Notes: generated from the sequence alone by a model not told the origin. A DNA stretch of 39,551 bases from a virus (IMGVR_UViG_3300027969_000201:1-39551); one strand, 5' to 3'; counted from the stretch's first letter, positions 8,791 through 17,012 are shown. Made by a program: numbers and translations.

Positions 8791-9228
8791 CTACTTGCTT
8801 GCCACACCTTTGGTTTTCTCAAAAGAGCGCATACCAGCAATACCTAAAATTCCTGACAGGATAACCCACAGTTGGTCAGCTTCAAGCACTGGAGGTGGAT
8901 CCATGCCCACAGGCACCCAACCCATAGCCTGTAAATACTTCCAAGCCCACTGAAACAGCGGGTAGGCTAGGAACTGGTAACCCATAGCCGCCACACCGAT
9001 CCAACCGATGGCAGGACGCCAGCCGCTAACAAACACGCTAGATGACGCCGCTTCAATCTTGTTAACCTCGATCTGGGCTAGGTCTGTAGCTTGGTCTATT
9101 TTTTTCTCTTCAAGATCGAGCTTTCGTTGCTCAATCTCCATCTCCATCTTTTCTTTGTCGGTCGTGATTAGGTCGCCAGCAACCTTACCAACAGCTTCAA
9201 TGATTGATCCAACGGCAAGCAAGCTCAT
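8791..9228 (-). CDS. Holin of the 3TM (GTA-like) family, 145 aa
   Basis: After a short N-terminus (MSLLAVGSIIEAVGKVAGDL) comes a charged helix (about 24-55, EKMEMEIEQRKLDLEEKK). Hydrophobic segments follow at about 66-84 (SGWRPAIGWIGVAAMGYQFLA), 85-100 and 119-134 (LWVILSGILGIAGM). The RPAIGW motif is typical of the 3TM holin family. I chose ATG 9228, which overlaps the endolysin stop (ATGA), over a 23-codon longer form with no good ribosome site. It should make or regulate the inner-membrane hole for lysis. Confidence 0.8.
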   Translation of the reverse strand: MSLLAVGSIIEAVGKVAGDLITTDKEKMEMEIEQRKLDLEEKKIDQATDLAQIEVNKIEAASSSVFVSGWRPAIGWIGVAAMGYQFLAYPLFQWAWKYLQAMGWVPVGMDPPPVLEADQLWVILSGILGIAGMRSFEKTKGVASK

Positions 9229-9740
9229 TTCAAACCTTTCAGTGTGCGATTCAGCCAGCCCTTGAGGAACTTGACTTGCACGGGGTTCTTGTTGCAAATC
9301 TCAACGTATCTAGCAATTTTTGCCAAGGCGTATTGCTCCTTAAACCGTTGACCGTCTGGAATCTGGTTGAGACGCTCAATAGTCTTTGCCCCGATACCAC
9401 CGTCAGGGGTAGCTCCAACGACCAATTGGGCGAGCTTCACAGCCATTCCCATGCCTGCATTTACACCAAAGTTAAAGATGGTGTTGGCTACGTCTTGGTT
9501 TGCAATCTCGTTACCACGCATCTTGTCCCAGAACTCCACACGGTAGAACTCACGCACCATAGGCGTCAAGGAACCACCAAACTCTTTACGATCTACCAAT
9601 GCCCAACCTTGCCACTGTGGGTTCTTGTTTCGGGCAATACCAGCGTAGGTCATGCCACCTGTGTCGCCGGGTACTTCGTGTAACAAATAGCCGCCCTCGT
9701 CGGTAATCATTTGCTCAAAAGCAGGTTCAAACTGTGCCAT
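9225..9740 (-). CDS. Endolysin, GH108-type muramidase with peptidoglycan-binding domain, 171 aa
   Basis: The N-terminus has the family signature around a Glu in EGGY (catalytic E15), followed by PGDTGGMTYAGIARN (24-38). Residues 69-100 (EFWDKMRGNEIANQDVANTIF, NFGVNAG) and the C-terminal TPDGGIGAKTIERLNQ (111-126) match the companion peptidoglycan-binding domain. The length of 171 is normal for this single-piece lysin. There is no signal peptide, so it needs the holin encoded immediately downstream with a 4-base overlap. It cleaves the glycan backbone of peptidoglycan. Confidence 0.88.
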   Translation of the reverse strand: MAQFEPAFEQMITDEGGYLLHEVPGDTGGMTYAGIARNKNPQWQGWALVDRKEFGGSLTPMVREFYRVEFWDKMRGNEIANQDVANTIFNFGVNAGMGMAVKLAQLVVGATPDGGIGAKTIERLNQIPDGQRFKEQYALAKIARYVEICNKNPVQVKFLKGWLNRTLKGLK

Positions 9741-9741
9741 G

Positions 9742-10440
9742 TTATTTAGCCATTTCAGTTGATGCTAGGTTGATACGAGTCTTAACAGCGCCAAGGTCTT
9801 GTGGTTCTTTGGTAAACCCAACAGAGACATAGCCCTCAAACGCGCCCATTTCGGGAGGAATAGAGCCACGGCAGATGTAGTTCACGCCCTGTTTCTCTTC
9901 CCAGTCCGATGTTTTTCCAGAGGCAACCAGCTTGTCGCAATGCACCTCGCCATTCATCATGGCAATGACGGCGGCATTACGGGTAGCATCTTTGCCAAAA
10001 AGAGTGGAGTTGTAACCATCAAGAGTAGTGTCTCGACCCTTTGGGCCATACGAAAGAAGCGTGACCCTGCTGTTTACAACAAGCGCCACCTTGTGAACCA
10101 ATACAGTTTCAGCTTCTAAATCTTTCTTGAGTCTTTCAGCTACGTGCTCCAACACTTTGATTTCTTTAAGCTGAGGCTGATGGCTTGAATTTGTGATGGC
10201 GTTAAGAATGACTGTTCGAGAGTCCCAAGCAAAGTAACCAGCAAAGAACAGGAACGACAACAGGATTACCGTGAACAGCTTGAAAGGATTGTCTACCCAC
10301 TCAATTAAACCAATTACTTTGCCAACGGTGCTGTCGTCTTTTTTAACTTCAGGCTTAGGCGCTGGAGTTTCCACTTTGGGCTTAGGCGTCCTGCGCTTTA
10401 CAGGAGCTACCTTAGCTGGGGGTTTCTTTGCTGTGACCAT
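9742..10440 (-). CDS. Membrane-anchored periplasmic protein of the lysis region, 232 aa
   Basis: The N-terminus is Lys/Pro-rich and cytoplasm-like (residues 1-35). One hydrophobic segment lies at about 53-72 (FKLFTVILLSFLFFAGYFAW), followed by a ~160-residue soluble domain with two cysteines (in GEVHCDKL and NYICRGS). The topology would put the large domain in the periplasm. I recognise no family. It sits directly before the endolysin, so a role as an envelope or lysis factor is an inference. I chose ATG 10440; a TTG two codons upstream is possible. It starts 2 bases after the previous stop. Confidence 0.72.
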   Translation of the reverse strand: MVTAKKPPAKVAPVKRRTPKPKVETPAPKPEVKKDDSTVGKVIGLIEWVDNPFKLFTVILLSFLFFAGYFAWDSRTVILNAITNSSHQPQLKEIKVLEHVAERLKKDLEAETVLVHKVALVVNSRVTLLSYGPKGRDTTLDGYNSTLFGKDATRNAAVIAMMNGEVHCDKLVASGKTSDWEEKQGVNYICRGSIPPEMGAFEGYVSVGFTKEPQDLGAVKTRINLASTEMAK

Positions 10441-10442
10441 GT

Positions 10443-10682
10443 TCAAACCAATATGTCTATTTTGCGGTTAGTAAAAATCTCAAGGCTCAGTTGATTTCGT
10501 TCTGCTTTCTTTACGTACAACTCAAACTCAAGATCATCAATTTTGTCCTTCACCTTCTTCATCTTTAGGGCTTGCTTGTATTCCTCTTCAAGCCGCTGTG
10601 TCCTACGTTCAAGCGCATCTGTCTTAGTCGGATAGTCGGCGACATCCAGCATTGGATACCACTTGTGTATGGGCGGAATCAT
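10443..10682 (-). CDS. Small coiled-coil protein, 79 aa
   Basis: Residues about 20-70 are strongly charged with heptad-like spacing (ALERRTQRLEEEYKQALKMKKVKDKIDDLEFELYV broken into helical repeats), so a coiled coil is likely. There is no signal peptide or membrane segment. Its start overlaps the end of the 43-residue membrane ORF in another frame. The role is unknown; a spanin-like or membrane-protein partner is conceivable from context only. Confidence 0.65.
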   Translation of the reverse strand: MIPPIHKWYPMLDVADYPTKTDALERRTQRLEEEYKQALKMKKVKDKIDDLEFELYVKKAERNQLSLEIFTNRKIDILV

Positions 10683-10755
10683 TGTGAATAAAGATCCAAT
10701 AGATGTAATTTATAGGCACTGCCAACCAAAGCAGTATTTCCAGTACATCAATCAT
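10624..10755 (-). CDS. Tiny single-membrane-segment protein, 43 aa
   Basis: ATG 10755 overlaps the stop of the preceding gene (ATGA) and is preceded by GGAGAAGAA, a good ribosome site. The N-terminal half is one hydrophobic helix (LEILLWLAVPINYIYWIFI, residues 5-23) and the C-terminal half is polar. It overlaps the next gene by 59 bases in another frame. The good ribosome site, stop/start coupling and membrane helix support a real gene. Function is unknown; a holin or antiholin-like peptide is possible. Confidence 0.5.
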   Translation of the reverse strand: MIDVLEILLWLAVPINYIYWIFIHNDSAHTQVVSNAGCRRLSD

Positions 10756-11039
10756 TTCTTCTCCCGCTCAAGTGCATCTTTATATCCATGAACAACTTTG
10801 TTACGTAGCCATGTGGAATCTGAAGCACCAGCCCACTCTGCCAGATTGTTCCAAATAACCACGTATTCTGAAGCTTTGCAGTGGTTGGCATTCTGATCGA
10901 GCCACGCCATCATTTGCTTGTGGCGCTCGGTTGGATCGTGTACTGTGTAACCAATCCCGTAGAACTCGCGGACGTGACAGCCATTCTTGGCTACGGCTCC
11001 AACTAGCCCTAACAACAGTAACAGCAAGAACCAGCGCAT
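10752..11039 (-). CDS. Small exported protein, 95 aa
   Basis: The N-terminus MRWFLLLLLLGLVGAVAKN is a typical signal peptide or membrane anchor. The rest is polar with cysteines at about 21 and 54, and tryptophans in WLDQNANHC and VIWNNLAEWAG. The Cys-21 surroundings (KNGC) do not make a good lipobox. Its start follows the 31-residue membrane ORF (TAAATG). It is probably periplasmic. A spanin or lysis accessory role is only suggested by location. Confidence 0.65.
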   Translation of the reverse strand: MRWFLLLLLLGLVGAVAKNGCHVREFYGIGYTVHDPTERHKQMMAWLDQNANHCKASEYVVIWNNLAEWAGASDSTWLRNKVVHGYKDALEREKK

Positions 11040-11135
11040 TTACCATATCCCAGCCCATGCAATCATGTAAGTGCAGAAAGCCACAAAAAATAAGATTGAG
11101 ATGGCGGCTACTACAACTTCCACCCAATCCCACAT
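11040..11135 (-). CDS. Tiny membrane peptide, 31 aa
   Basis: This short reading frame fills the gap between two better-supported genes exactly: it starts one base after the upstream stop and its TAA abuts the next ATG. The product is almost entirely one membrane helix (VEVVVAAISILFFVAFCTYM) with Trp-rich ends. The ribosome site is weak (GGGG about 9 bases before). The fit in the gene chain is the main support. Confidence 0.45.
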   Translation of the reverse strand: MWDWVEVVVAAISILFFVAFCTYMIAWAGIW

Positions 11136-11136
11136 G

Positions 11137-11331
11137 CTATAGCCCCAAAATCTTTTTGACGAGTTCTCCAGCAACGCCGGGGCCGAACAGGACGCACACG
11201 ATCACCCCATACAAGAGGTACTCAATCTTCGTCATGCGCTTGTCCCCATCACGCAAAGAGCGATCTATGCTGTTGTAGCGTTCGGTACAGATGGCTTCAT
11301 GTACGGCAAGCTTTGTCTCTACTGTTTCCAT
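11137..11331 (-). CDS. XhlA-like small membrane protein (putative holin partner), 64 aa
   Basis: Residues 1-37 form a charged helical region and residues about 38-57 one membrane helix (IEYLLYGVIVCVLFGPGVAG), ending in a short basic tail. This N-soluble, C-terminal-anchor design resembles the XhlA family of phage lysis proteins. It is the first gene of the lysis region after the adhesin genes. The family assignment is from architecture only. Confidence 0.55.
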   Translation of the reverse strand: METVETKLAVHEAICTERYNSIDRSLRDGDKRMTKIEYLLYGVIVCVLFGPGVAGELVKKILGL

Positions 11332-11333
11332 GA

Positions 11334-12263
11334 TCAGAAAGTAATAGAACCAGAAGCTGTAAACTTGTAGACCCGAAAGCCTCCAGCCACAGTAATTGTT
11401 GGTGAACCTGTTGTAGCTGTTGCGGCTATGAATGTGTCTGGATAACGAAGGATGACAATACCTGAACCACCAGCGCCACCAGTTTTAGCAGTACCTGTAA
11501 TATTACCTGCGCCACCACCGCCACCACCTGTATTTGTTGTTCCAGCGCCCCCTGCCACATCTCTCGCACCCCCATTACCACCCCCACCAACACCACCCGA
11601 TGCGCTAACTCCTACGGTGTTTCCACCACCACCACCACCGCCTGCATAAGTGGTGACTGTTCCGGAAATGGCTGAAGCAATACCTGCTCCGCCGTTACCG
11701 CCGGTATAAGTTTCTGTAGCACGAAGACCAGCAGTACCTGCGCCACCACCGCCAGTGCCGGGGCCGGTTACCGCGCTAACATTAGACCCTCCGTCATTTC
11801 CTTGCCCTGAAGTCGCAGTACCTCCAACACCCGCGCCACCTCCGCCGCCTTGACCGCCACCAGAGCCGCCATTGCCGCCATTAGTAACACCGCCGCCGCC
11901 AGCGCCACCACCGTAACCGCCGCCAACAGCCACAATACGACCTGTAGTTGCCGCAGAACTTGTGGCATCAAAAACGGAATTGCCGCCCGCACCACCATTA
12001 CCATTAGACGTTGAGCCAGCAGTGCCAGCCGCACCAACAGTTACAAAGTAAGAAGCACCAGCCGTAACTCCTGCGTATCCCGCAAGCACTCCACCAGCAC
12101 CGCCACCACCGCCCATATTGGAACTGTAAGCCGCGCCGCCGCCTCCAGCACCTCCAGCAACAATCAAATACTCAACAACAGACGGCGGCAAGCTCGTCCA
12201 ATTCAGGTTTTTAACCGCCTGACTGACTTGACTCAGTGTCCACATTCCGTTGTATGTTGGCAT
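11334..12263 (-). CDS. Glycine-rich adhesin paralogue 4 (N-terminal type A), 309 aa
   Basis: The N-terminal segment (WTLSQVSQAVKNLNW, then SVVEYLIVAGGAGGGG at 29-44) leads into about 200 residues of Gly-rich sequence with runs such as GGGGGGG. The C-terminal cap has SGIVILRYPDTF and ends VYKFTASGSITF. This is the layout of Gly-rich phage tail adhesins, where polyglycine-type helices display variable loops that touch the receptor. It is the last of four paralogues in transcription order and shares its N-terminal type with the 510-residue protein. Confidence 0.85.
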   Translation of the reverse strand: MPTYNGMWTLSQVSQAVKNLNWTSLPPSVVEYLIVAGGAGGGGAAYSSNMGGGGGAGGVLAGYAGVTAGASYFVTVGAAGTAGSTSNGNGGAGGNSVFDATSSAATTGRIVAVGGGYGGGAGGGGVTNGGNGGSGGGQGGGGGAGVGGTATSGQGNDGGSNVSAVTGPGTGGGGAGTAGLRATETYTGGNGGAGIASAISGTVTTYAGGGGGGGNTVGVSASGGVGGGGNGGARDVAGGAGTTNTGGGGGGAGNITGTAKTGGAGGSGIVILRYPDTFIAATATTGSPTITVAGGFRVYKFTASGSITF

Positions 12264-12278
12264 CTCTTGCTCCGATGA

Positions 12279-12653
12279 TTAGGCTGGTGTTTCTGGAGTT
12301 GGCGCTACCACTTCAACCCAAGAGGTTGTAGGTTCATCCCATTGAAACATCTTACCTTCTACAACAGGCATAGCTGTAGGTGCGTCCCACAGGCAAGTGT
12401 TTTCGTTCAGCACCCAACTTGGGAATGGTGAAGGCGGAATAAACGCATCACGGCCTGAGTCGTAGGTAAAACCAATACCCGCGTAATTTTTACGCAGTGG
12501 TGTATCGCCAAGCTTATGCTCACCGCCTTGTGTGTTGTATGAGGTCTGAACCCAAAGTGCTGGGTCGCCCCAGTGACCAAGGTTTAAAACGTCCTGCTCG
12601 ATGACAATGACTTGCGTCACTACACCGTTCTCTACTTTTGCAAAATGGCTCAT
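12279..12653 (-). CDS. Conserved tail-associated protein between adhesin genes, 124 aa
   Basis: The sequence contains FAKVENGVVTQVIVIEQD (4-21), LRKNYAGIGFTYDSGRDAFIPP (53-74) and a Trp-containing C-terminal part (CLWDAPT, FQWDEPT). Proteins with these motifs are common near fibre genes in cyanophages and freshwater phages. Whether it is a virion part or a fibre-assembly helper is not clear. It lies between adhesin paralogues 3 and 4 with its own ribosome site. Confidence 0.75.
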   Translation of the reverse strand: MSHFAKVENGVVTQVIVIEQDVLNLGHWGDPALWVQTSYNTQGGEHKLGDTPLRKNYAGIGFTYDSGRDAFIPPSPFPSWVLNENTCLWDAPTAMPVVEGKMFQWDEPTTSWVEVVAPTPETPA

Positions 12654-12662
12654 AGTTGCTCC

Positions 12663-13814
12663 TTAGAAAATGATTGAACCAGAAGAAGTCCAAGTGTAAA
12701 TTTGATACCCGTCAGAATAACTTACTTGGGGGGAACCTGTCACTAAAGCTGGTGCTGAATTGATTTGTGGGTAACGGATGATGACAATTCCTGAACCACC
12801 GTTACCTGCTGGGAATGCGGGGCTTTGTCCGCCAAGTCCAGCACCGCCGCCGCCGCTTCCAGTATTTCCTATAGCTGATGTACCCGAAAATTGCGTAATT
12901 TGAGACTGCGATGATCCGCCAACACCCCCACCCCAAACTGGAGGAATTGCTAAACTTTTAGATGCATTGCCACCTACTCCGCCACCACCACCACCTGCGT
13001 AAAATACACGTAAACCTGTGATTGTGGAGCAGGTTCCTGCGCCCCCCACGGTATTAGCGCCATTACCATTAACTGCGGTATCTCCAACCGACCCCGAACC
13101 ACCCCCGCCACCAGCAGGGAAATTAGCGCCATCAACGCCTGCACCTCCAGCAAACCCTTGCCCAGCAGTTCCAGCGCCTCCGGCTCCTGCGGCATTGACT
13201 CCGCCACCGCCTCCAGAACCACCAGCACCACCCGCCGCAGGCCCACCTGCACCATACCCACCACCTGTAGTAGATATAGAGCTAAATACAGAACTTGAGC
13301 CTTGTGAACCATTACCACCGTTACCGCCAGCGCCGCCTGCTCCAACAGTTACAGTCAATGCAGTACCAGCCGCAACAGAAAAATTAGCCGCAGTTAAAAG
13401 CCCACCAGCGCCGCCGCCACCTCCGTTGTAGTAAGCAGTCGCACCACCACCACCACCGCCAGCAACAACCAAATACTCAACAGTATCAGGAGCGCCAGCA
13501 TAAGGATTAAATGCGCGTTGGGTTACAGCAGTGTGAGTGCCGGAACCTGTGCTATTGGTGTATGTAGTAGCAGACCCGCTAATCGTTGTAGAAACTTGGC
13601 AGGTGTTTACGCTAACGCTAATAACGTAGTAGTTTGTGTTTAAAGAAATGCCCGTTGGCAAAGTGCCAGTGGTTGTGAACTGCACTGGAGTGCCAACAGG
13701 TGGCGTTGCCGCCGTAGAACCGAATGTAAGGTCTGGTGTATTTGCAAAAGTGACCGTGCCAATCGACACGTTGATGTTCTGCCCTGCAATAAAACCACCC
13801 AGTCTATTACTCAT
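12663..13814 (-). CDS. Glycine-rich adhesin paralogue 3 (N-terminal type B), 383 aa
   Basis: It begins SNRLGGFIAGQN, a type B start like the 304-residue paralogue. An extra beta domain at about 14-98 has the LPTGISLNTNYYVISV pattern. Then comes the shared DTVEYLVVAGGGGGG start, the Gly-rich body, and the C-terminal cap (SGIVIIRYP, then IYTWTSSGSIIF). The added N-terminal beta domain is absent from the other three. It is probably a distal tail adhesin. Confidence 0.82.
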   Translation of the reverse strand: MSNRLGGFIAGQNINVSIGTVTFANTPDLTFGSTAATPPVGTPVQFTTTGTLPTGISLNTNYYVISVSVNTCQVSTTISGSATTYTNSTGSGTHTAVTQRAFNPYAGAPDTVEYLVVAGGGGGGATAYYNGGGGGAGGLLTAANFSVAAGTALTVTVGAGGAGGNGGNGSQGSSSVFSSISTTGGGYGAGGPAAGGAGGSGGGGGVNAAGAGGAGTAGQGFAGGAGVDGANFPAGGGGGSGSVGDTAVNGNGANTVGGAGTCSTITGLRVFYAGGGGGGVGGNASKSLAIPPVWGGGVGGSSQSQITQFSGTSAIGNTGSGGGGAGLGGQSPAFPAGNGGSGIVIIRYPQINSAPALVTGSPQVSYSDGYQIYTWTSSGSIIF

Positions 13815-13823
13815 GTCTATTCC

Positions 13824-15356
13824 TTAGAAGGTGATTGAACCACTGGATGTCCAAGTGTACACACGGTTCTTGTAGCCCGTACCTGTGAATGGAGACAGTT
13901 GGTTCCAACTGCCAGCAACAGTAGTTGATGCGGGAGCAAAACTGTTTGTAGAACCGTCTGCAAGATATGCCCCAGAAACTAAATTCATTAACAGCTGAGT
14001 TCCCGATACAGCAGTCAAAGGTGTTGTGCTTGGCGTAAAGTTGCTTGTGTATAAAGCTGTGCCAACAACATATCTAAAATTTGATATGTATCCGTTTGTG
14101 TAGTACCCGTTATAGTCGCCCAATCTTCCAATTGTCATTGGTGTAGAGCCAGATGTTACTGAACCAGCAACAGTAACTGTCCCTACTGATGTTCCATTGA
14201 CATACAAAGTCATAACGGTACTGTTTCTAACAAGGGCAATGTGATACCAAGTGCTGATGTTCATTGTTGTTGATGATGAAATAGTGTAGCCTGTGCCGCC
14301 CACAAAAACTTCACCATTAAATAAATTGCTAGCATCTATACCAATATCAAATATTCTTGCACCTAAACTTGAATTATTTTGTCCAGCAAATACTTGCGAT
14401 CCACCAGCAGACCTATAGGCCCACATTTCAATTGTAAAATTGCCTGAACCTAAATTAAATGCTGAGTTTGATGCATACTGTATAAATTGCGTACTGCCGT
14501 TAAAAGCAATACTACCCGACCCACTTGTACTTACAGTTGGTGAACCTGTTGTAGATGCCGCCGCCGCATATACGTCTGGGTATGAAACGATGACAATGCC
14601 AGAGCCGCCAGCGCCCCCAGTGCCAAGACCACCACCACCACCGCCCCCACCTGTATTTGCAGTGCCCGCAGTGGCGGCAGTGCTTGAACCACTCTCACCT
14701 CCCGCACCTCCACCACCTACGCCGCCAGAACCTTTAACTCCAACATATGCGCCACCACCTCCACCACCAGCGTAGGCAGTTACAGTTCCGTTAATAACAG
14801 AAGCAATGCCACCTCCGCCATCACCCTTACCTCCAGTAGTACCAGTTTTTGCGTTAAGACCAACAGTCCCTGCGCCGCCGCCTCCGCCACCATGTCGATA
14901 CGATGTGCTGTCAGAAATACCAACACCGCCAAAATTACCTTGGCCCGAAGTCCCTGCGCCGCCCGTAACACCGCCCTGCCCAGTACTGCCGCTACCCCCG
15001 CCAGAACCGCCAGAACGACCCAAAGTCTCTGCTACTGCCGCATCAGAAGCTCCGCCACCGCCACCGCCAACAGCAGATATTGCGCCAAATACAGAGTTTG
15101 AACCATTTGCACCAAAAGTGGTTATACTGCCCGCGCCGCCAGCACCAACAGTAACTAACAGAGCTTGTCCGTTTGGTACTGGATCAATGCCTAGCAACAA
15201 ACCGCCAGCGCCACCTCCACCACCACCGTTGTAGCGACCGCCACCACCGCCTCCAGCCACAGCTAAGTATTCAACTGCGGGTGGTTTTTGAGCGGGCCAG
15301 CCACCTTGCTGAACAGCTTGAACAACTTGTTTGAGATTAAATAAACCGTTTGCCAT
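13824..15356 (-). CDS. Glycine-rich adhesin paralogue 2 with inserted LamG-like domain (type A), 510 aa
   Basis: The type A start (LFNLKQVVQAVQQGGW) and AVEYLAVAGGGGGG open a Gly-rich body to about residue 258. Residues about 282-458 form a concanavalin/laminin-G-like jelly roll: FNGSTQFIQY, NFTIEMWAYRS, TWYHIALVRNSTVMTLYVNG, ISNFRYVVGTALYTSNFTPS. This domain lies inside the C-terminal cap, splitting TTGSPTVS from NRVYTWTSSGSITF, segments that are adjacent in the paralogues. LamG-type domains often bind sugars, so it may extend receptor choice. Confidence 0.85.
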   Translation of the reverse strand: MANGLFNLKQVVQAVQQGGWPAQKPPAVEYLAVAGGGGGGRYNGGGGGGAGGLLLGIDPVPNGQALLVTVGAGGAGSITTFGANGSNSVFGAISAVGGGGGGASDAAVAETLGRSGGSGGGSGSTGQGGVTGGAGTSGQGNFGGVGISDSTSYRHGGGGGGAGTVGLNAKTGTTGGKGDGGGGIASVINGTVTAYAGGGGGGAYVGVKGSGGVGGGGAGGESGSSTAATAGTANTGGGGGGGGLGTGGAGGSGIVIVSYPDVYAAAASTTGSPTVSTSGSGSIAFNGSTQFIQYASNSAFNLGSGNFTIEMWAYRSAGGSQVFAGQNNSSLGARIFDIGIDASNLFNGEVFVGGTGYTISSSTTMNISTWYHIALVRNSTVMTLYVNGTSVGTVTVAGSVTSGSTPMTIGRLGDYNGYYTNGYISNFRYVVGTALYTSNFTPSTTPLTAVSGTQLLMNLVSGAYLADGSTNSFAPASTTVAGSWNQLSPFTGTGYKNRVYTWTSSGSITF

Positions 15357-15362
15357 AGAACC

Positions 15363-16277
15363 TCAGAATGTGATAGTGCCAGAGGCAAAAAACTTATACA
15401 CGCGCCATCCGCTTGCAATGTACGTTTCGGGGCCACCTGTTGTTGATGCGGCGGCTATTTGATAAGAAGGGTAGCGGATAATCACTACGCCAGAACCGCC
15501 TGCTCCAACGTTGCCAACTGCTGGCCCACCTGATCTTCCGCCTCCGCCACCACCGCCCGTATTTGCTAGTCCGTCTTGACCATTAGCTGTTGAGGTATTT
15601 GAAGTGTAAGAGCTAGCACCACCAATGCCACCGCCATTACCCCCGCCACCCGCACCCCCTAAACCGCCCATTTCTGGGTTGTTAGAATAAACATCACCGC
15701 CACCACCACCGCCACCAGCGTAAAACAATCTTACGCCAGTAATTGAAGAAGCAATTCCAGTTCCGCCATTGCCAGCGCGTTGGCCTGTACTAGCATCTAT
15801 TTGAACGCCGGGCAAACCTACGCTTCCAGCACCGCCTCCGCCACCAGACGCTCTTGCGGCGTAAGTTCCGCCATTATTGCCTTGTCCGGGTGTTCCCAAT
15901 GTGGTTCGGTCGCTTGAATCGCTTGCTTGAGAGCCTCCAGCACCTGATCCACCAGATGTACCCGCGTAATAGTAATTCCCACCCCCGCCACCACCAACTG
16001 TAGAAATGTTTCCAAAGACGGAACTTGTCCCTTTTCCACCAGCATTTCCACCACCGTTACCAGCAATACCGCCACCACCAATTGTGACGGTAATAGATGT
16101 TCCGGGTGTAATGGGATACCCCATAGCGGTTAAAAGACCGCCAGCACCACCTCCGCCAGCACCAGCCGCCGCGCCGCCACCTCCGCCAGCCACGACAAGG
16201 TACTCCACCGTTGTTACAGGTGAATTGATGCCGTCAAGCCCGACAGAAAGAATGCCGCCAACTCTATCAAGAGACAT
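15363..16277 (-). CDS. Glycine-rich adhesin paralogue 1 (N-terminal type B), 304 aa
   Basis: It starts SLDRVGGILSVG, matching the 383-residue paralogue, then TTVEYLVVAGGGGG, a Gly-rich body with variable inserts, SGVVIIRYP, and the cap ending VYKFFASGTITF. It is the first adhesin transcribed and lies 6 bases before paralogue 2. Confidence 0.83.
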   Translation of the reverse strand: MSLDRVGGILSVGLDGINSPVTTVEYLVVAGGGGGAAAGAGGGGAGGLLTAMGYPITPGTSITVTIGGGGIAGNGGGNAGGKGTSSVFGNISTVGGGGGGNYYYAGTSGGSGAGGSQASDSSDRTTLGTPGQGNNGGTYAARASGGGGGAGSVGLPGVQIDASTGQRAGNGGTGIASSITGVRLFYAGGGGGGGDVYSNNPEMGGLGGAGGGGNGGGIGGASSYTSNTSTANGQDGLANTGGGGGGGRSGGPAVGNVGAGGSGVVIIRYPSYQIAAASTTGGPETYIASGWRVYKFFASGTITF

Positions 16278-16289
16278 AGTAGCCTCCTA

Positions 16290-16691
16290 TTAGGTGATTG
16301 CTTCAAATGTGGCTGTGTAGTTCAGTGCGCTACCTGTACCGGAGATCACGCCTACAGACTGGTTCTCAGTCACATAGAACGATGAAGTCTTGTCGGTAAC
16401 AATGACGGAAGTGTTCGGGGGAACGCTCACTTGGTATGCAATGTAGTAAGGTGTACCACTTGCATAGGTAGCATTGTTTGAAATAGCCACAGTACAAGTT
16501 GCCGCAGATGAAGTGACGTTAGCCACCACAATGCTGGTCACGCGATTCACTGTGTTAGCCGCAGGCGTTAAACCTGTTAGCGCCGTAGAACCGTTGTATG
16601 TCCATGCAACTGAAACAGATGTATTAGACGGGATAACGTATGCTGAGTTACCGTAAATACTCGTGACGTTGACAATGTTTGGATTTGCCAT
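16290..16691 (-). CDS. Small beta-rich fibre-associated protein, 133 aa
   Basis: Ser/Thr/Val-rich sequence with alternating hydrophobic residues (VNRVTSIVVANVTSSAATCTVAISN at 48-72, VSVPPNTSVIVTDKTSSFYV at 88-107) suggests an immunoglobulin-like or jelly-roll beta sandwich. There is no enzyme motif. Position between fibre and adhesin genes suggests a virion collar or fibre part. A strong ribosome site (AGGAGCAAAC) precedes ATG 16691. Confidence 0.68.
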   Translation of the reverse strand: MANPNIVNVTSIYGNSAYVIPSNTSVSVAWTYNGSTALTGLTPAANTVNRVTSIVVANVTSSAATCTVAISNNATYASGTPYYIAYQVSVPPNTSVIVTDKTSSFYVTENQSVGVISGTGSALNYTATFEAIT

Positions 16692-16700
16692 GTTTGCTCC

Positions 16701-17012
16701 TTAGAATCCGAAGATCATCGCCATCGCGATGGATTTACCTGTTGAAATGCCAGCGGAACCAAAACTTAGTGTCCCACTACCGTTTGTCACTAGCGCTTGA
16801 CCGTTTGTTCCATCCGCTGTTGGATAAATCAAATTGGCTGGGTTGTTCATAATGCGCTTGACAACACCAGAAGCATTCTTTGTGTACAAAGTCATGTCCG
16901 CATTGGCAATGTTTAAAGCCAACTCACCGTTGACCAAATTGCCAGCGGACGGGACTGTCGTCGCTGTAGTGCTGTAGTACAGCGAAATAGGGGTGAAATT
17001 TGTTGCCGCCAT
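16701..17012 (-). CDS. Short tail-fibre protein, 103 aa
   Basis: Residues 27-46 (LVNGELALNIANADMTLYTK) are a hallmark of phage fibre shafts, and the C-terminus (STGKSIAMAMIFGF) is hydrophobic. Start and upstream stop overlap by one base (TAATG), so it is coupled to the 97-residue gene. It may be a separate small subunit of the same fibre. Confidence 0.68.
   Translation of the reverse strand: MAATNFTPISLYYSTTATTVPSAGNLVNGELALNIANADMTLYTKNASGVVKRIMNNPANLIYPTADGTNGQALVTNGSGTLSFGSAGISTGKSIAMAMIFGF

Noticed and set aside
11334-16277. Diversity-generating retroelement acting on the adhesins
   Set aside because: No reverse transcriptase, template repeat or variable-repeat pair is visible in the window.
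11452-16293. Several plus-strand proline-rich frames (for example 14806-15234 and 13018-13431)
   Set aside because: They are the complement of Gly-rich adhesin codons (GGN read as NCC) and have no ribosome sites or recognisable product.
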